A DNA stretch of 64,000 nucleotides from Margaritifera margaritifera. Lineage: Eukaryota; Mollusca; Bivalvia; Unionida; Margaritiferidae. The notes beneath the pieces were generated by a model. That model was not told the DNA's origin, ran no database searches, and saw only the letters and a list, made by a program, of their open reading frames with translations. Position 1 is the first letter of the stretch. Every line of letters starts with the position of its first letter. Made by a program: the position numbers and the translations under genes. This document shows positions 50,427 through 58,945 of the stretch, piece by piece. The stretch lies in assembly GCA_029931535.1 (NCBI GenBank), contig JAQPZY010001536.1, forward strand, positions 2,425,001 through 2,489,000, written 5' to 3'.

Positions 50427-50858
50427 TTAAAGCCAACGAGTGATAAAATAGCAAAGTAAAATCATCAGGTACACAATTAAGGCTCCTACTGAAACAATCA
50501 AACTGTCATATAAACAAGTCAATGTACAACAATAGTTTCGTGTCCTAGAAAAAATGGAAGGCCTAGGCACTGCTTGGGGTGGTGGTATTCTTCTGCTCGT
50601 CTTTGTTTTGGTAGAAGAATCCTCTAACGGCAGCGGTAAGGAAGGGTTGTGTTCCTCAAGAGGTATTTGAACCACGGTGGTGTGGTCATCTTTTTCTGTG
50701 GTGTCAGGTTCTTCTTCTTTTTCTTCTTTCAGGGTTTCCCATTGAGGTTCCCATTTTTTCACTTTTGAACCCTTATGGACATGTTGCCAAATCTTTGGCA
50801 AACTGCGCCACTTCTTGTAGCCAAGATTGGAAACCAAGGTTTCTCCAGGGCCGTACAT
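50427..50858 (-). CDS. Tail-anchored membrane protein of Polinton
   Basis: 143 codons from ATG 50,858 (an upstream GTG at 50,969 is less likely). A hydrophilic Glu/Lys/Pro-rich N-terminal part is followed by a C-terminal transmembrane helix (SLIVSVGALIVYLMILLCYF). It overlaps the end of the 50,773-51,084 frame by 86 bases. The topology suggests a tail anchor. No family is recognised. Confidence 0.55.
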   Translation of the reverse strand: MYGPGETLVSNLGYKKWRSLPKIWQHVHKGSKVKKWEPQWETLKEEKEEEPDTTEKDDHTTVVQIPLEEHNPSLPLPLEDSSTKTKTSRRIPPPQAVPRPSIFSRTRNYCCTLTCLYDSLIVSVGALIVYLMILLCYFITRWL

Positions 50859-51084
50859 CTTTCCAATTGAAAAGTTGTTGGTGTAACTCACTAGCAATAC
50901 ACACTTCTTGAAATGTTTTATAGACAGATAAAGTGTGACGAATGTCTTCTTCACATGGAGGTTCCTCACTGATTTTCATTACCACTCTCAACGCTTTAAG
51001 TACAATTTGTCTTTCGTGTACTGATAAAATCAAGTTTTTATAGTCTTCTTCTTCTACTAAGTCCGAAGAAGAACAAAGGGTCAT
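50773..51084 (-). CDS. Small helical Polinton protein (103 aa), unknown
   Basis: ATG 51,084. Mostly charged and helical, with LFNWKDVRPW near the end, a motif that resembles short W-D/E-V segments in the two neighbouring genes (IPWKEVNDRV at 51,038-51,358; IRWNEVKEK at 51,998-52,617). It overlaps its upstream neighbour by 47 bases and its downstream neighbour by 86. The overlaps may be real or reflect a frameshift. Confidence 0.5.
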   Translation of the reverse strand: MTLCSSSDLVEEEDYKNLILSVHERQIVLKALRVVMKISEEPPCEEDIRHTLSVYKTFQEVCIASELHQQLFNWKDVRPWRNLGFQSWLQEVAQFAKDLATCP

Positions 51085-51358
51085 ATTGTTTTTTTGAACT
51101 CAACAATTGAGTCCAAAACAACCACGGGTCCTCCAAAATAATCCAAGGTAAACACTTGTCCTCAAAAATATTCCACAAGGAATGTCCTGGAAAACGAATT
51201 CCAAGATAAGCAGTCACTAAGACACACACTGCATAGCGTCCAAAATTTAATGGAATCAGTTCTTGTATCAAGTCTTTATAATCCTCTAAAGTCTGAACAC
51301 GATCGTTGACTTCCTTCCACGGAATCCGTTTCACAAGTGACGAGTAGAGCCCAGACAT
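51038..51358 (-). CDS. Small Polinton protein (106 aa), paralogue of gene A C-terminal half
   Basis: ATG 51,358. KRIPWKEVNDRV...DYKDLIQELIP...TAYLGIRFPGHSLWNIFE aligns with the C-terminal half of the gene at 51,998-52,617 (YRIRWNEVKEK...EFQKLLQELSP...NTFLGFELPTDSFW). It begins inside the last 28 bases of gene B. The family is not recognised; function unknown. Confidence 0.6.
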   Translation of the reverse strand: MSGLYSSLVKRIPWKEVNDRVQTLEDYKDLIQELIPLNFGRYAVCVLVTAYLGIRFPGHSLWNIFEDKCLPWIILEDPWLFWTQLLSSKKQYDPLFFFGLSRRRRL

Positions 51359-51939
51359 ACCGGTTCATGATACGGGTCGATGGCTAAGGTAGGTATCTTT
51401 TGTGGCATGTTTTTATAGCTAGGCTCCCAAGGTGGGTACCTTTTGAGAAAGTCTCCGTGAACGTAGCTATTGCAATAGACGTTTCCCATAATCATTCTTC
51501 TATGACCTTTGAAGAGAGCATAGTGCACAGCTCGAGAAATGACTTTGAGTTTACGTTTCACTTGGATCTTGACAAACTCTTGGTAAATCTTTTGGCGCAA
51601 TTCCAAAGGCAAGCCCCGAATGTGTTCTGGTAAAGTTTCCGACTTGGAAAGAAGTAACTCTCTTTTGTATTCTTCACGATACTCGTGATAGTTTTTCTTC
51701 AAAATCAGACTTCTGATATGTCGAAAGTCACGGTAGTACGCAAATCGAGGAATGAATTGAAGTTTACGTTTCACTTGAATCTGGACAAACTAATCGTAAA
51801 TGCGTTTTCGCAACTTCAAAGGCAAGTCACGAATATGATCTTCTAAGCTTGGTGGTATATACTGAAAAATGTGTTCTTGCAACTCTAATGGTAAGCCATC
51901 AATATACCATTGTAAAGAAGTATCCTCCTTCTCCGAGAT
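51331..51939 (-). pseudogene. Polinton gene B with three F-box-like LPLELR motifs
   Basis: One frame of 203 codons with three copies of a motif like LPLELRQKIY (GLPLELQEHIF; DLPLKLRKRIY; GLPLELRQKIY), two of them followed by FV(Q/K)IQVKRKL. The LPxEL...I pattern is that of an F-box or related short helical adaptor motif. The start codon aligned with gene A's ATG is ATC (51,937-51,939) and a TAG interrupts at 51,790-51,792, so the copy is broken; the part below 51,789 remains open. Gene A upstream has the same N-terminal S-E-x-TSL start. F-box identity is tentative. Confidence 0.6.
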
Positions 51940-51997
51940 GGAATTTATTTTTTACTTCTTCAACTTTTGTAGAGGCATAACATGAGACTCCTTGTAC

Positions 51998-52617
51998 TCA
52001 TACTCTTTTACGACCACGGGTAACTTGCAACTTCAAAGGGGAGTGAAGTTTCACATTACAAATAGGGTCTTCTAAAGAGTCCGTCTTCTTGGTGACAAAA
52101 TACTCACATACCAACCAAAAGGAATCGGTAGGTAATTCAAATCCCAAAAAAGTATTAGTGATTATTCTATCTAATTTTAAACGCCGTAAAGGCGATTCGT
52201 CTTGAGGTGACAGTTCTTGTAACAGTTTTTGAAATTCTTGTCTGTTGGTCACATTTTTTTCCTTCACTTCATTCCATCGAATTCTATATTCCACTGCCAC
52301 ATTGTAGGTGGTACCCTCCAATTTCTTAAAAGTGGAATGTAGTTTTTCATGAATGTCTGACCATTTGAATATCTTAGCCCCAATCAAATGTCTTATCACA
52401 TTCAAATACCAATGGTTAAAATGTTTGTGTCGTAAAGGATGTAAATGTTCTTTACGTTTCACTTGAATCTGTACCAATTCTTTTTAAATCCGTTCTCGTA
52501 CCTCCAAAGGTAAAACACGAATGCGATCTTCTTACTAGGTTTTGATAGTGACAAAATACTGATAAATGCGTTCTAACCAGTAATGTATTCTTCTAAAGAA
52601 GTATTCTCCTCCGACAT
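51998..52617 (-). pseudogene. Polinton gene A, relative of gene B, N-terminus decayed
   Basis: ATG 52,617 opens MSEENTSLEEYIT as in gene B. Then a stop and a frame change occur, and the third frame reads ERIYQYF, two stops, EDRIRVLPLEVRERI, another stop (TAA), then ELVQIQVKRKEHL. From 52,477 to 51,998 the frame is open and carries EYRIRWNEVKEK, LLQELSP and FLGFELPTDSFW. Genes A and B arose by tandem duplication. Host-interaction function, beside the BIR genes, is only a guess. Confidence 0.6.
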
Positions 52618-52633
52618 GGAATCTTTTTAAAAA

Positions 52634-53197
52634 CTATTTCTTCTTCTTCTGTTTGGCATCTGGCTCATCGTACCCGTACTCTTCTAAAGCCACTAAAGGA
52701 AAGAACTGACAGTGCGGAGACCATCTGGCATGTTCAATGTAAGCTGAGTCGGTAGACTCCCATTGGTGAAGTTTCAAACCACAACTGAAACATTGAACTT
52801 TATCTCCTTCTCCCGCGTATTTAAATCCAGATCTAGCTAAATCTTTGGGTTTAGGTCCTTGTAGATATTTTGGCCACTTGTCTTTGAATGACTCGAGTCG
52901 ACTTTCATACTTAGAATAACCAGGTAAACTCACAGGTATTCTGACATGCGAATATTGACCAATATTAACCTTGTTGTCGTTAACGTCAATACCGGTTATT
53001 TTAGTATTTCCACTAAAGCAAAAAGAGCGTACTGCCTCTTTAGAGGGTTGTCGATGAGTGGTGAGACTTGGAGAGGGTCCTGAATCCAAGATGTTACAAG
53101 CTACGGAATCCGTTTGAACGTGTGAATCGGGAATGCCAAACCGTACAGAATCCGTTTCATCGCATGGTACTGCATCACACTCCAAGTCGTGACTCAT
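52634..53197 (-). CDS. BIR-domain protein 1 (IAP-type), Polinton-encoded
   Basis: 187 codons from ATG 53,197. The N-terminal ~95 residues are low in recognisable structure. A single BIR spans about residues 98-166: YESRLESFKDKWP, LARSGFKYAGEGDKVQCFSCG, EHARWSPHC. Zinc ligands are Cys136, Cys139, His156 and Cys163 with the standard C-x2-C-x16-H-x6-C spacing. No RING is present. BIR proteins bind caspases or other partners and can block cell death; whether this one does is unknown. Frame intact. Confidence 0.88.
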   Translation of the reverse strand: MSHDLECDAVPCDETDSVRFGIPDSHVQTDSVACNILDSGPSPSLTTHRQPSKEAVRSFCFSGNTKITGIDVNDNKVNIGQYSHVRIPVSLPGYSKYESRLESFKDKWPKYLQGPKPKDLARSGFKYAGEGDKVQCFSCGLKLHQWESTDSAYIEHARWSPHCQFFPLVALEEYGYDEPDAKQKKKK

Positions 53198-53222
53198 CTT
53201 CTTGCTTGGTTAACGTTGAAAG

Positions 53223-53627
53223 TCAAAATGAAGGGTTAGGCTTGGAAGGGGTTCCATTTTTATACCTGTCAACTGTACCATCCGAAAAGTATTGTAATGT
53301 GATCCGTGGAAACGCTAAAGAAAGGTAAGCACAGTTTGGTGACCATCTGACATGTTCCAGGAGAGCTGATTTCTTACAATCCATACAAATAGTGGCACCA
53401 CAACTAAAACACTGTACTTTGGTTCCCTGTCCAAAGTAAACAAATCCTGCTCTGGCTAAAGAGTGGGAAGTAGGTAATCCATTTTTCTTAAGTTTTTTTC
53501 CTTTTTTGAATGTGCTCCATCGATGAGGACAATAACAATAGTCAGGCATGTGTTTAGGCCAATTTTTGAAAGTCTTCAAGCGACTGGCACACTCATAATA
53601 GTCAGGCAAGGCAAATGTTGAAGTCAT
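53223..53627 (-). CDS. BIR-domain protein 2 (IAP-type), Polinton-encoded
   Basis: 134 codons from ATG 53,627. One BIR (about residues 13-102): ECASRLKTFKNWPKHMP, then a Cys/Lys-rich insertion of about 25 residues, LARAGFVYFGQGTKVQCFSCG, EHVRWSPNC. Ligands Cys73, Cys76, His92, Cys99 (C-x2-C-x15-H-x6-C). No RING. It is 25 bases upstream of BIR protein 1 and shares VQCFSCG and the HxRWSPxC end, so the two are probably a duplicated pair. Frame intact. Confidence 0.88.
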   Translation of the reverse strand: MTSTFALPDYYECASRLKTFKNWPKHMPDYCYCPHRWSTFKKGKKLKKNGLPTSHSLARAGFVYFGQGTKVQCFSCGATICMDCKKSALLEHVRWSPNCAYLSLAFPRITLQYFSDGTVDRYKNGTPSKPNPSF

Positions 53628-53651
53628 CTTTGGTGTTGTCTTTTTTTCTGT

Positions 53652-56502
53652 TCAAGGGGCTGCTGTCCTTTTTTTATACTTCAAATCAGCGTGTCCGTAA
53701 GGTAAAGTCGTGTGATCTGGAAGTCTCACTCGTTTTTGGTACACGATGCGGTACACTTTTTGTACAGGTCGAGTAACGATTTGATGATTAGGTAGGCGTA
53801 CAATCTTGTGAGGTTTTAACGTAGGTACTTGAAAGTCTTCCACTTGTCCAGACAGTAAAGCATTTTTTAAAACCTCAAAGTTCACCACTTGGTTGGTTCG
53901 ATAGTTGAGAGTCAATCCTTTGACTTTACAGGAGGTGTGAAGTTGACCTTTCGGGTCTCGGTATCGGTACCCATAATTTTTAGGGCCACCGCTGGCAAAA
54001 CTCAGAATGGTGTCTTGAGGGTGCTCGTCTGTCCAGGCTCCTAAACGATCGCCTTGAATGGTAGGGTGTGGGCAACCGGGGCGATGAATGTATCAAAGTA
54101 CAGGACACGATCTCCCAAGACTTCTAACGCTTCGTCGTACAATTTCAAACGAGCATGAGCGGTCACGTAAGCGGCAATGACTACGTTGCTAAACTTGTCA
54201 GGTTTGACAAACTTGGGTTCTTCTTCGAAATTGACAATGATTAAATCATCGCGGACGATTTCGACGTGTTTGACTAGTATACTTTTGTCGTCCACCAGTT
54301 GAAAGTAACGATAAGGATCGGTGACGTATTCCGTTTTGGGTAAGATCGTACGTTGAGCCATTTTTCCCCACAAGCAATTAAGCATCACTTTGGCAAACGA
54401 TCTTTTTCCTTCATTTTTTTCCACCTCTTCCAAAATAATGCCTTCGATGTTACGGTACTCTTCTTTGAATCGTTCTTGGTCTTCGGGAGTCTGACACCAC
54501 GAAGGATAACCACTAGCTTCTTGTTTCAGTTTTAAAACCTGATTGACGTACCCTGAGAAAATGCCTGGATGATTGGTGGCGTCGTCTTTTTGGTATTGGG
54601 CTGTAGTTGGAAAGTGCCAGATTTCGTATACTTTCAACAAACGGTATCCACGATCCAGTGCCCGAAACAATTCGGCGCTAACCCACGTTCCTGTCAAAGA
54701 CCGTTCTTCCTCCGTGTGGTGACAGGGATGATCTTGGTTGCACGTTTCAGCACACGTCCAACATAAAGGAAACATCAGTTTTCCTTGACAATGGTGAGGT
54801 AAGATGGGATGGTACAAGTGGGTCGGAGGTAAGACTTTACATTTAATTAATCCTTCGTATTGACGAATGTGTTCCACGTCAATGTGTTCTGTCAAAATTT
54901 CAGGGTGACCGGTGGGAAAACGAGCATATTTACACACCCAAGGATACAAAGAACACACGTCGATGTATTTGATTTCTTCTCCTTGGGATTCATTCATGTC
55001 GTACAGCAAGCGAGTGGCATTGGTTCGTCCTCCAAATAAACTGTGTCGCGGATCTAAAGGTTCGATTTCGACCGCGTCGTAACTTTGAGTAATGTTCTTA
55101 AATTCAGGATCGGTTTTCAAACGTCGATCGAACTCGTGCTCCCACATTTCTACCACTTGGTATCCTTGACTTTCTAACTTGAGGCGTCGTTGGCAAGTCT
55201 GTTCGTATAACTGTTACATGGTAGAATCTGAATAAGGGCCTTTCATCTCTCGATCAGGATAACAAGTAGGGCATCCGTGAAACAAACAACCCTGAAACTC
55301 GTATACCGTGTGCGGGTTTTCTAAATCAAATCCATCCACGGAATAACCTCCAATCTTCTTTTCTCCTCCTCCGTTTCTAGCATGTTGTATCCATTTGTCT
55401 TCTTTTTCACACAAGTAATGAAACCAACGTAAAGCTTTGACCGAATATTGACGACTAGCAAAGAGAGACGTGTTGGAGTCGATGATGGCCAGTTGGTTCT
55501 CGGGCATGAAATTTTGCCTGTAGACTAAGGAACAGGCTAAAGGTAAGGTGGCTGCATCTTTCAAAGGATCAACCTCTCCGCGATCGAGAAATAACTCTCG
55601 AAACTTTCCACAACAACGTCTTAAAATATCCACATCAGATCGACAATACTTCAACATCTCTTCTTGAAAGTCAAATGGATCGGCCTGGTGAGCGCGGTAC
55701 CAAGTGTGAAAAGCTTCTCGCTGTTCGGGGCGCATTCCGTCGGGGTCGTAATCATGAAGGTCAGGTAAATGAGGTAGGACAGCATGTTGATTATCTTCCG
55801 TGTTGAAGAAGTGAGGAAAGTAGCCTTTAGCCATTTCTGTCATGCCAAACGTTTTTGGCATGCGACTCAAAGGCATGGCCAAATAACTCATAGAATCTTT
55901 AAACTGTACTTGTCCTACTTTCATGTAGATGAGCTTTTTTCCGTTCATGGTGACTTCAGGACGTTCGGTGCCATGGTTCAAATAATAATTGAGTAAAAAC
56001 TGCCCATCGTATCCCGAAAAATTGTGAGCTATGACGATGGCATACCGATGACAATCTCCATAACGTTGAATGTCTTCTTCGCTAACACAGAACTCCACAA
56101 ATCGCTAATGAACCCCGCCGCTTTCTCGGGAAAAGCTTCGGACTTGAAATCTTTGAAGTGTACTGTGTGAGTGTAGGCAGTGGTTCTAAATTTTCGAGAA
56201 GTTATTTTTTGAGTCTCTCGAATCCGATAGGAATTTCCAGGAGGAGCCAAGGTACTAGATTGTGTTTCTTGGTCTGGGGTTCTGGTGTTGGTAGTAGTGG
56301 TGGGTTTTGTTTTGTGTGGTTCTGAAGGTGGTAAGGTTTCAGGTTCACTCATCTCCTCTTCGAAGTCACTGGCATGGACTTGAGCTAGTAATTCTTCTAA
56401 TGGTGTTTCAGGTGGCACGGAATGTCTTCGTCGTCGTGGCTTCTTTGTTTCTTCTTGTTCTTCTTCCTCAGGTTTCTCATGGTTTGGGCGTGATCTTTTC
56501 AT
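53652..56502 (-). pseudogene. POLB: Protein-primed family-B DNA polymerase of Polinton, multiply disrupted
   Basis: Frame 1 (56,502-56,029) is a Glu/Arg/Pro-rich N-terminus. Frame 2 (56,098-55,214) holds Exo II (AHNFSGYDGQFLL), Exo III (YCRSDVDIL) and a long protein-primed-type region with FQGCLFHGCPTCY. After TAA 55,214-55,216, frame 2 continues with motif A (YIDVCSLYPW) and motif B (AKVMLNCLWGKMA). Motif C reads VLYFDT and then loses its second Asp by a small out-of-frame deletion near 54,083-54,090. The C-terminal part is in another frame to 53,652. No Exo I motif is visible between frames 1 and 2, suggesting further loss there. It would have replicated the element; this copy cannot be active. 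Confidence 0.93.
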
Positions 56503-56543
56503 CTTTAAGTTTACTTTGAAACTGATTCAGTTTCACCCAGGTA

Positions 56544-56574
56544 CCTTTATATAGAGAGAGGTGAGTATATAAAG
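56544..56574. promoter_or_regulatory. Divergent TATA pair between PolB and the zinc-knuckle gene
   Basis: Minus-strand CTATATAAAGG (56,544-56,554) and plus-strand GTATATAAAG (56,565-56,574) are ten bases apart, each 40-60 bases from its gene start. This is a compact bidirectional promoter. Confidence 0.75.
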
Positions 56575-56631
56575 AGATACCTTCGTACCTTCAGAATCAG
56601 TCTTTGGTGATTGAACTTTCAAACTGTAAAG

Positions 56632-57246
56632 ATGGAAGAGTCAAGAAGAAGAAAAAATCAATACTCTAAGAAAGGACATCCTTCTGAGTATAATTGGGAT
56701 TATCTAGCCCGAGGAAGAACAGTGAGAGATAAAAGTCAAGATACTTGTTATATCTATCAAGAGAAAGGTCATTGGGCTCCAGAATGTCCACAACGACAAC
56801 ATCAAATCAGAGATAAAAGTGAAGATACTTGTTATATCTGTCAAGAGAAAGGACATTGGGCTCCAGAATGCCTACAACGTCGAAACCTAAAAAAAGAAAA
56901 GAGAGACAAAACAAAAGATATCTGTTATTATTGTAAAGGACCAGGACATTGGTCTTCGGAGTGCCCTCAGAAAAAAGAAGAAGAAAATCTAGCAGAGGAG
57001 AGGGAGGAAGCCGAAGGATCTTCAAACCTAGAGGAAGAAGAAGAACATATCATCAAGAAAAGTAAGAAGAGAGTGAGAAGAATGGAAGACAGTGAGAATG
57101 AAGAAGAAGAAGATATGATTCCTGTGACGATCAGGGTCCCTATGAAGAAGAAATTCAAGAAAAAGAAGAGAGATAGTGAGAATGAAGAAAAAGAAACTAT
57201 GATTCCTGTGACGCAATTCAAGAAGCACAAGAATTTCAGAAAGTGA
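56632..57246 (+). CDS. CCHC zinc-knuckle protein of Polinton
   Basis: 204 codons from ATG 56,632 (the frame extends to a TTG at 56,611). Three tandem knuckles: DTCYIYQEKGHWAPEC (second Cys replaced by Tyr), CYICQEKGHWAPEC and CYYCKGPGHWSSEC, both of the latter with intact C-x2-C-x4-H-x4-C. The C-terminus alternates acidic and Lys-rich stretches with a repeated DSENEE...MIPVT unit. Such knuckles bind single-stranded nucleic acid; here it may act with PolB, from which it diverges. The first two knuckles are near-identical, indicating a recent internal duplication. Confidence 0.8.
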   Translation: MEESRRRKNQYSKKGHPSEYNWDYLARGRTVRDKSQDTCYIYQEKGHWAPECPQRQHQIRDKSEDTCYICQEKGHWAPECLQRRNLKKEKRDKTKDICYYCKGPGHWSSECPQKKEEENLAEEREEAEGSSNLEEEEEHIIKKSKKRVRRMEDSENEEEEDMIPVTIRVPMKKKFKKKKRDSENEEKETMIPVTQFKKHKNFRK

Positions 57247-57528
57247 ACTTTGTTTTTTTTTGGAGTGTGGTGTTATATGTTCATTGGTGAATTATTTTTG
57301 TAAAAAAAAGGAGAGAGTACACCAGACTGAAAAAAAAGTAAGTGTTTTTTGTGTTATTTTTGTTTTAGAGTATGGACGCATGCACGCACTCACACTTATA
57401 TTCAACACAATGGGATTTTTTAAGTTTTACTTGATTTGGCAATTTGATTTCTTTTCTAGAAATCTGGGGGCCCTTAAAAGGACCGTTGGGGTCTTTGTTT
57501 GATTGAAAAAAACAAACTTATGAAGTTT
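57247..57528. other. Convergent 3' region
   Basis: Spacer between the zinc-knuckle gene (plus) and the coiled-coil gene (minus). It contains the stem-loop SL3 for the latter. No clear AATAAA for the former is seen. Confidence 0.5.
57469..57484 (-). terminator. Histone-type 3' stem-loop SL3
   Basis: Minus strand CCCAAC-GGTCCTTTTAAGGGCC-CCCAGA, an exact GGYYYUHHUHARRRCC match, 45 bases after the stop at 57,529. The purine-rich TAGAAAAGAAAT follows. Confidence 0.88.
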
Positions 57529-58164
57529 TTACATTATCAACTTCAATTGTCGTAGTCTTTTACCACGACCCAATCCAAATCCTGCTGCTACTGCTGGTGT
57601 TTTGCTTATGGTGGTAGACACTGGTGGTGTTTGTGGTGGTGGCATCTCACTAGAACTGGTAGGCTTGGAATGTTTAGCCCGTGATGGTCTTTTTCGCTTT
57701 GGCTGAGTTAAAGAATACTTATAGGCGTTTGTCATCCATTTTAACTCATATAAAATCTCTTCTAAAAGACTCACCGATTTTTCTTCAGGACTGACGACTT
57801 CCTTTGCTGTTTCCTTCTTCTCCTCCTCTTCTAACTGTTGTATGATTTCTTCCTCACTTTTTCTTCTTCTCTCTTCTTCTTCTTTCTGCTGCTGAAGAAG
57901 AAACATTTCTTCATCCTCTCTTTGTTTCTTTAAAAATTTTTCCATCTCTTCCTGTTGCTTCTTTTTAAATTCATCCATCAATTCATCCACTGCTGAAGCA
58001 ATAACAGTAGCAGTAGTAGTAGTAGTCTCAGACGACTGAAACTCTTGATTTAGAAAATCTAAATCAAAGTCTTCCGGCCGGAAGTTCAGCAAAGCAGCAG
58101 CAGCAGCAGCATTAATCATTGAAGGCTCACTCCAATACATAATACTTGTCTTTCCGGTCTCCAT
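57529..58164 (-). CDS. Polinton coiled-coil protein with basic C-terminus
   Basis: 211 codons from ATG 58,164. An N-terminal Ala/acidic segment (NAAAAAALLNFRPEDFDLDF) is followed by a long Glu/Lys/Gln coiled coil (about residues 58-120), then a short helical block (LLEEILYELKWMTNAYKYSL) and a basic Pro/Ser-rich tail ending GFGLGRGKRLRQL. TATA (GGGTATAAAGG, minus, 58,206-58,216) and a TGACGTCA site upstream; histone-type stem-loop downstream. No family recognised. The acidic N-terminus and basic tail would suit a DNA-binding regulator, but this is inference. Confidence 0.7.
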   Translation of the reverse strand: METGKTSIMYWSEPSMINAAAAAALLNFRPEDFDLDFLNQEFQSSETTTTTATVIASAVDELMDEFKKKQQEEMEKFLKKQREDEEMFLLQQQKEEEERRRKSEEEIIQQLEEEEKKETAKEVVSPEEKSVSLLEEILYELKWMTNAYKYSLTQPKRKRPSRAKHSKPTSSSEMPPPQTPPVSTTISKTPAVAAGFGLGRGKRLRQLKLIM

Positions 58165-58379
58165 GAAGGCTGTCGAAAAAGTAATAAACCCTACGAACGC
58201 TACGATACCTTTATACCCAAAATGACGTCATACCCCTACTCTCTTCCCATTGGAAGAAAAGCCGACCCACTTGTAATGCGCTATTGGATTGGTAGTTAAT
58301 TTCGATGCATTTCAATCCGATCGTAAGGTATATATACCACCACTTGTCTCATAAAGCTTTACCTAAAAAAAGAAGAATC
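58165..58379. promoter_or_regulatory. Divergent promoter with CRE/ATF palindrome
   Basis: Between the minus-strand coiled-coil gene and the plus-strand Arg-rich gene. It contains minus TATA (58,206-58,216), TGACGTCA (58,223-58,230) and plus TATA GGTATATATACC (58,327-58,338). Confidence 0.65.
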
Positions 58380-58631
58380 ATGTGGACTACAGTAGAAGCT
58401 TCAAGCATTGTGTCAGGAATGCTCTTCAATCTTAATTATCTCATGTATGTTAGAGCATCATGGGCAGTCATTAGAATTGATGAAAGTGCCTACTGAGAAA
58501 GAAGAGCATACATTGAAAGACAAGGATGTTTGAAAAGAGTACTAATATATGGGGAAGAAGTAAGAAGAAGTAGAAGAATAAGAAGAAGGCCTAACAAACG
58601 ATGCCATTCTAAAATTATAGCAAAAAAAAAA
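58380..58631 (+). pseudogene. Short Arg-rich Polinton gene with in-frame TGA
   Basis: From ATG 58,380 a 38-codon frame (MWTTVEASSIVSGMLFNL...) ends at TGA 58,494-58,496. The same frame goes on with a strongly basic stretch (ERRAYIERQG, RRSRRIRRRPNKRCH) up to the stem-loop SL4, without a stop before it, so the end is damaged too. TATA lies about 45 bases upstream and the histone-type stem-loop directly follows, which supports a former gene. Arg-rich tails of this type bind nucleic acid. Family unknown. Confidence 0.5.
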
Positions 58632-58647
58632 GGTCCTTTTAAGGGCC
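58632..58647 (+). terminator. Histone-type 3' stem-loop SL4
   Basis: GGTCCTTTTAAGGGCC-ACCCA on the plus strand, an exact consensus match, followed by CAAACAAAAGATTAA, a weak form of the CAAGAAAGA downstream element. Confidence 0.88.
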
Positions 58648-58945
58648 ACCCATTTTTCAAACAAAAGATTAATTTTCAATGATTGACATATATATTTGTG
58701 TTTTATAACTTTATATTTTTTTTTTTACCCACCAAAACAAAAAAACCCCTTTCCCTTGTATGATTGTGGTGTGTGTAAGTTTGTGTTTGATATAAAAAAG
58801 GATAGTGTGTTGTGTGTTTTGTTTGTATGTATGGTTTTTTTTTTTTTTTGTGGGGGAAGGGGGATGTTTTCCATCACGTCCGCGCTTCTAGCATATAAAG
58901 AGGTGCCTTCCACAGTTGCGCCATTCACACTTTTACTCTACAAGA
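58648..58945. promoter_or_regulatory. Right noncoding region and promoter of the last gene
   Basis: T/GT-rich DNA complementary in character to 40,640-40,930, then CGTCCGCGC (58,877-58,885), TATA GCATATAAAG (58,891-58,900) and a short leader to ATG 58,946. Mirrors the promoter at 41,541-41,562. Confidence 0.75.

Noticed and set aside
53652..56502. Introns rather than lesions in PolB
   Set aside because: The breaks are one- or few-base frame changes and a single TAA with continuous family-like sequence on both sides, leaving no room for introns.
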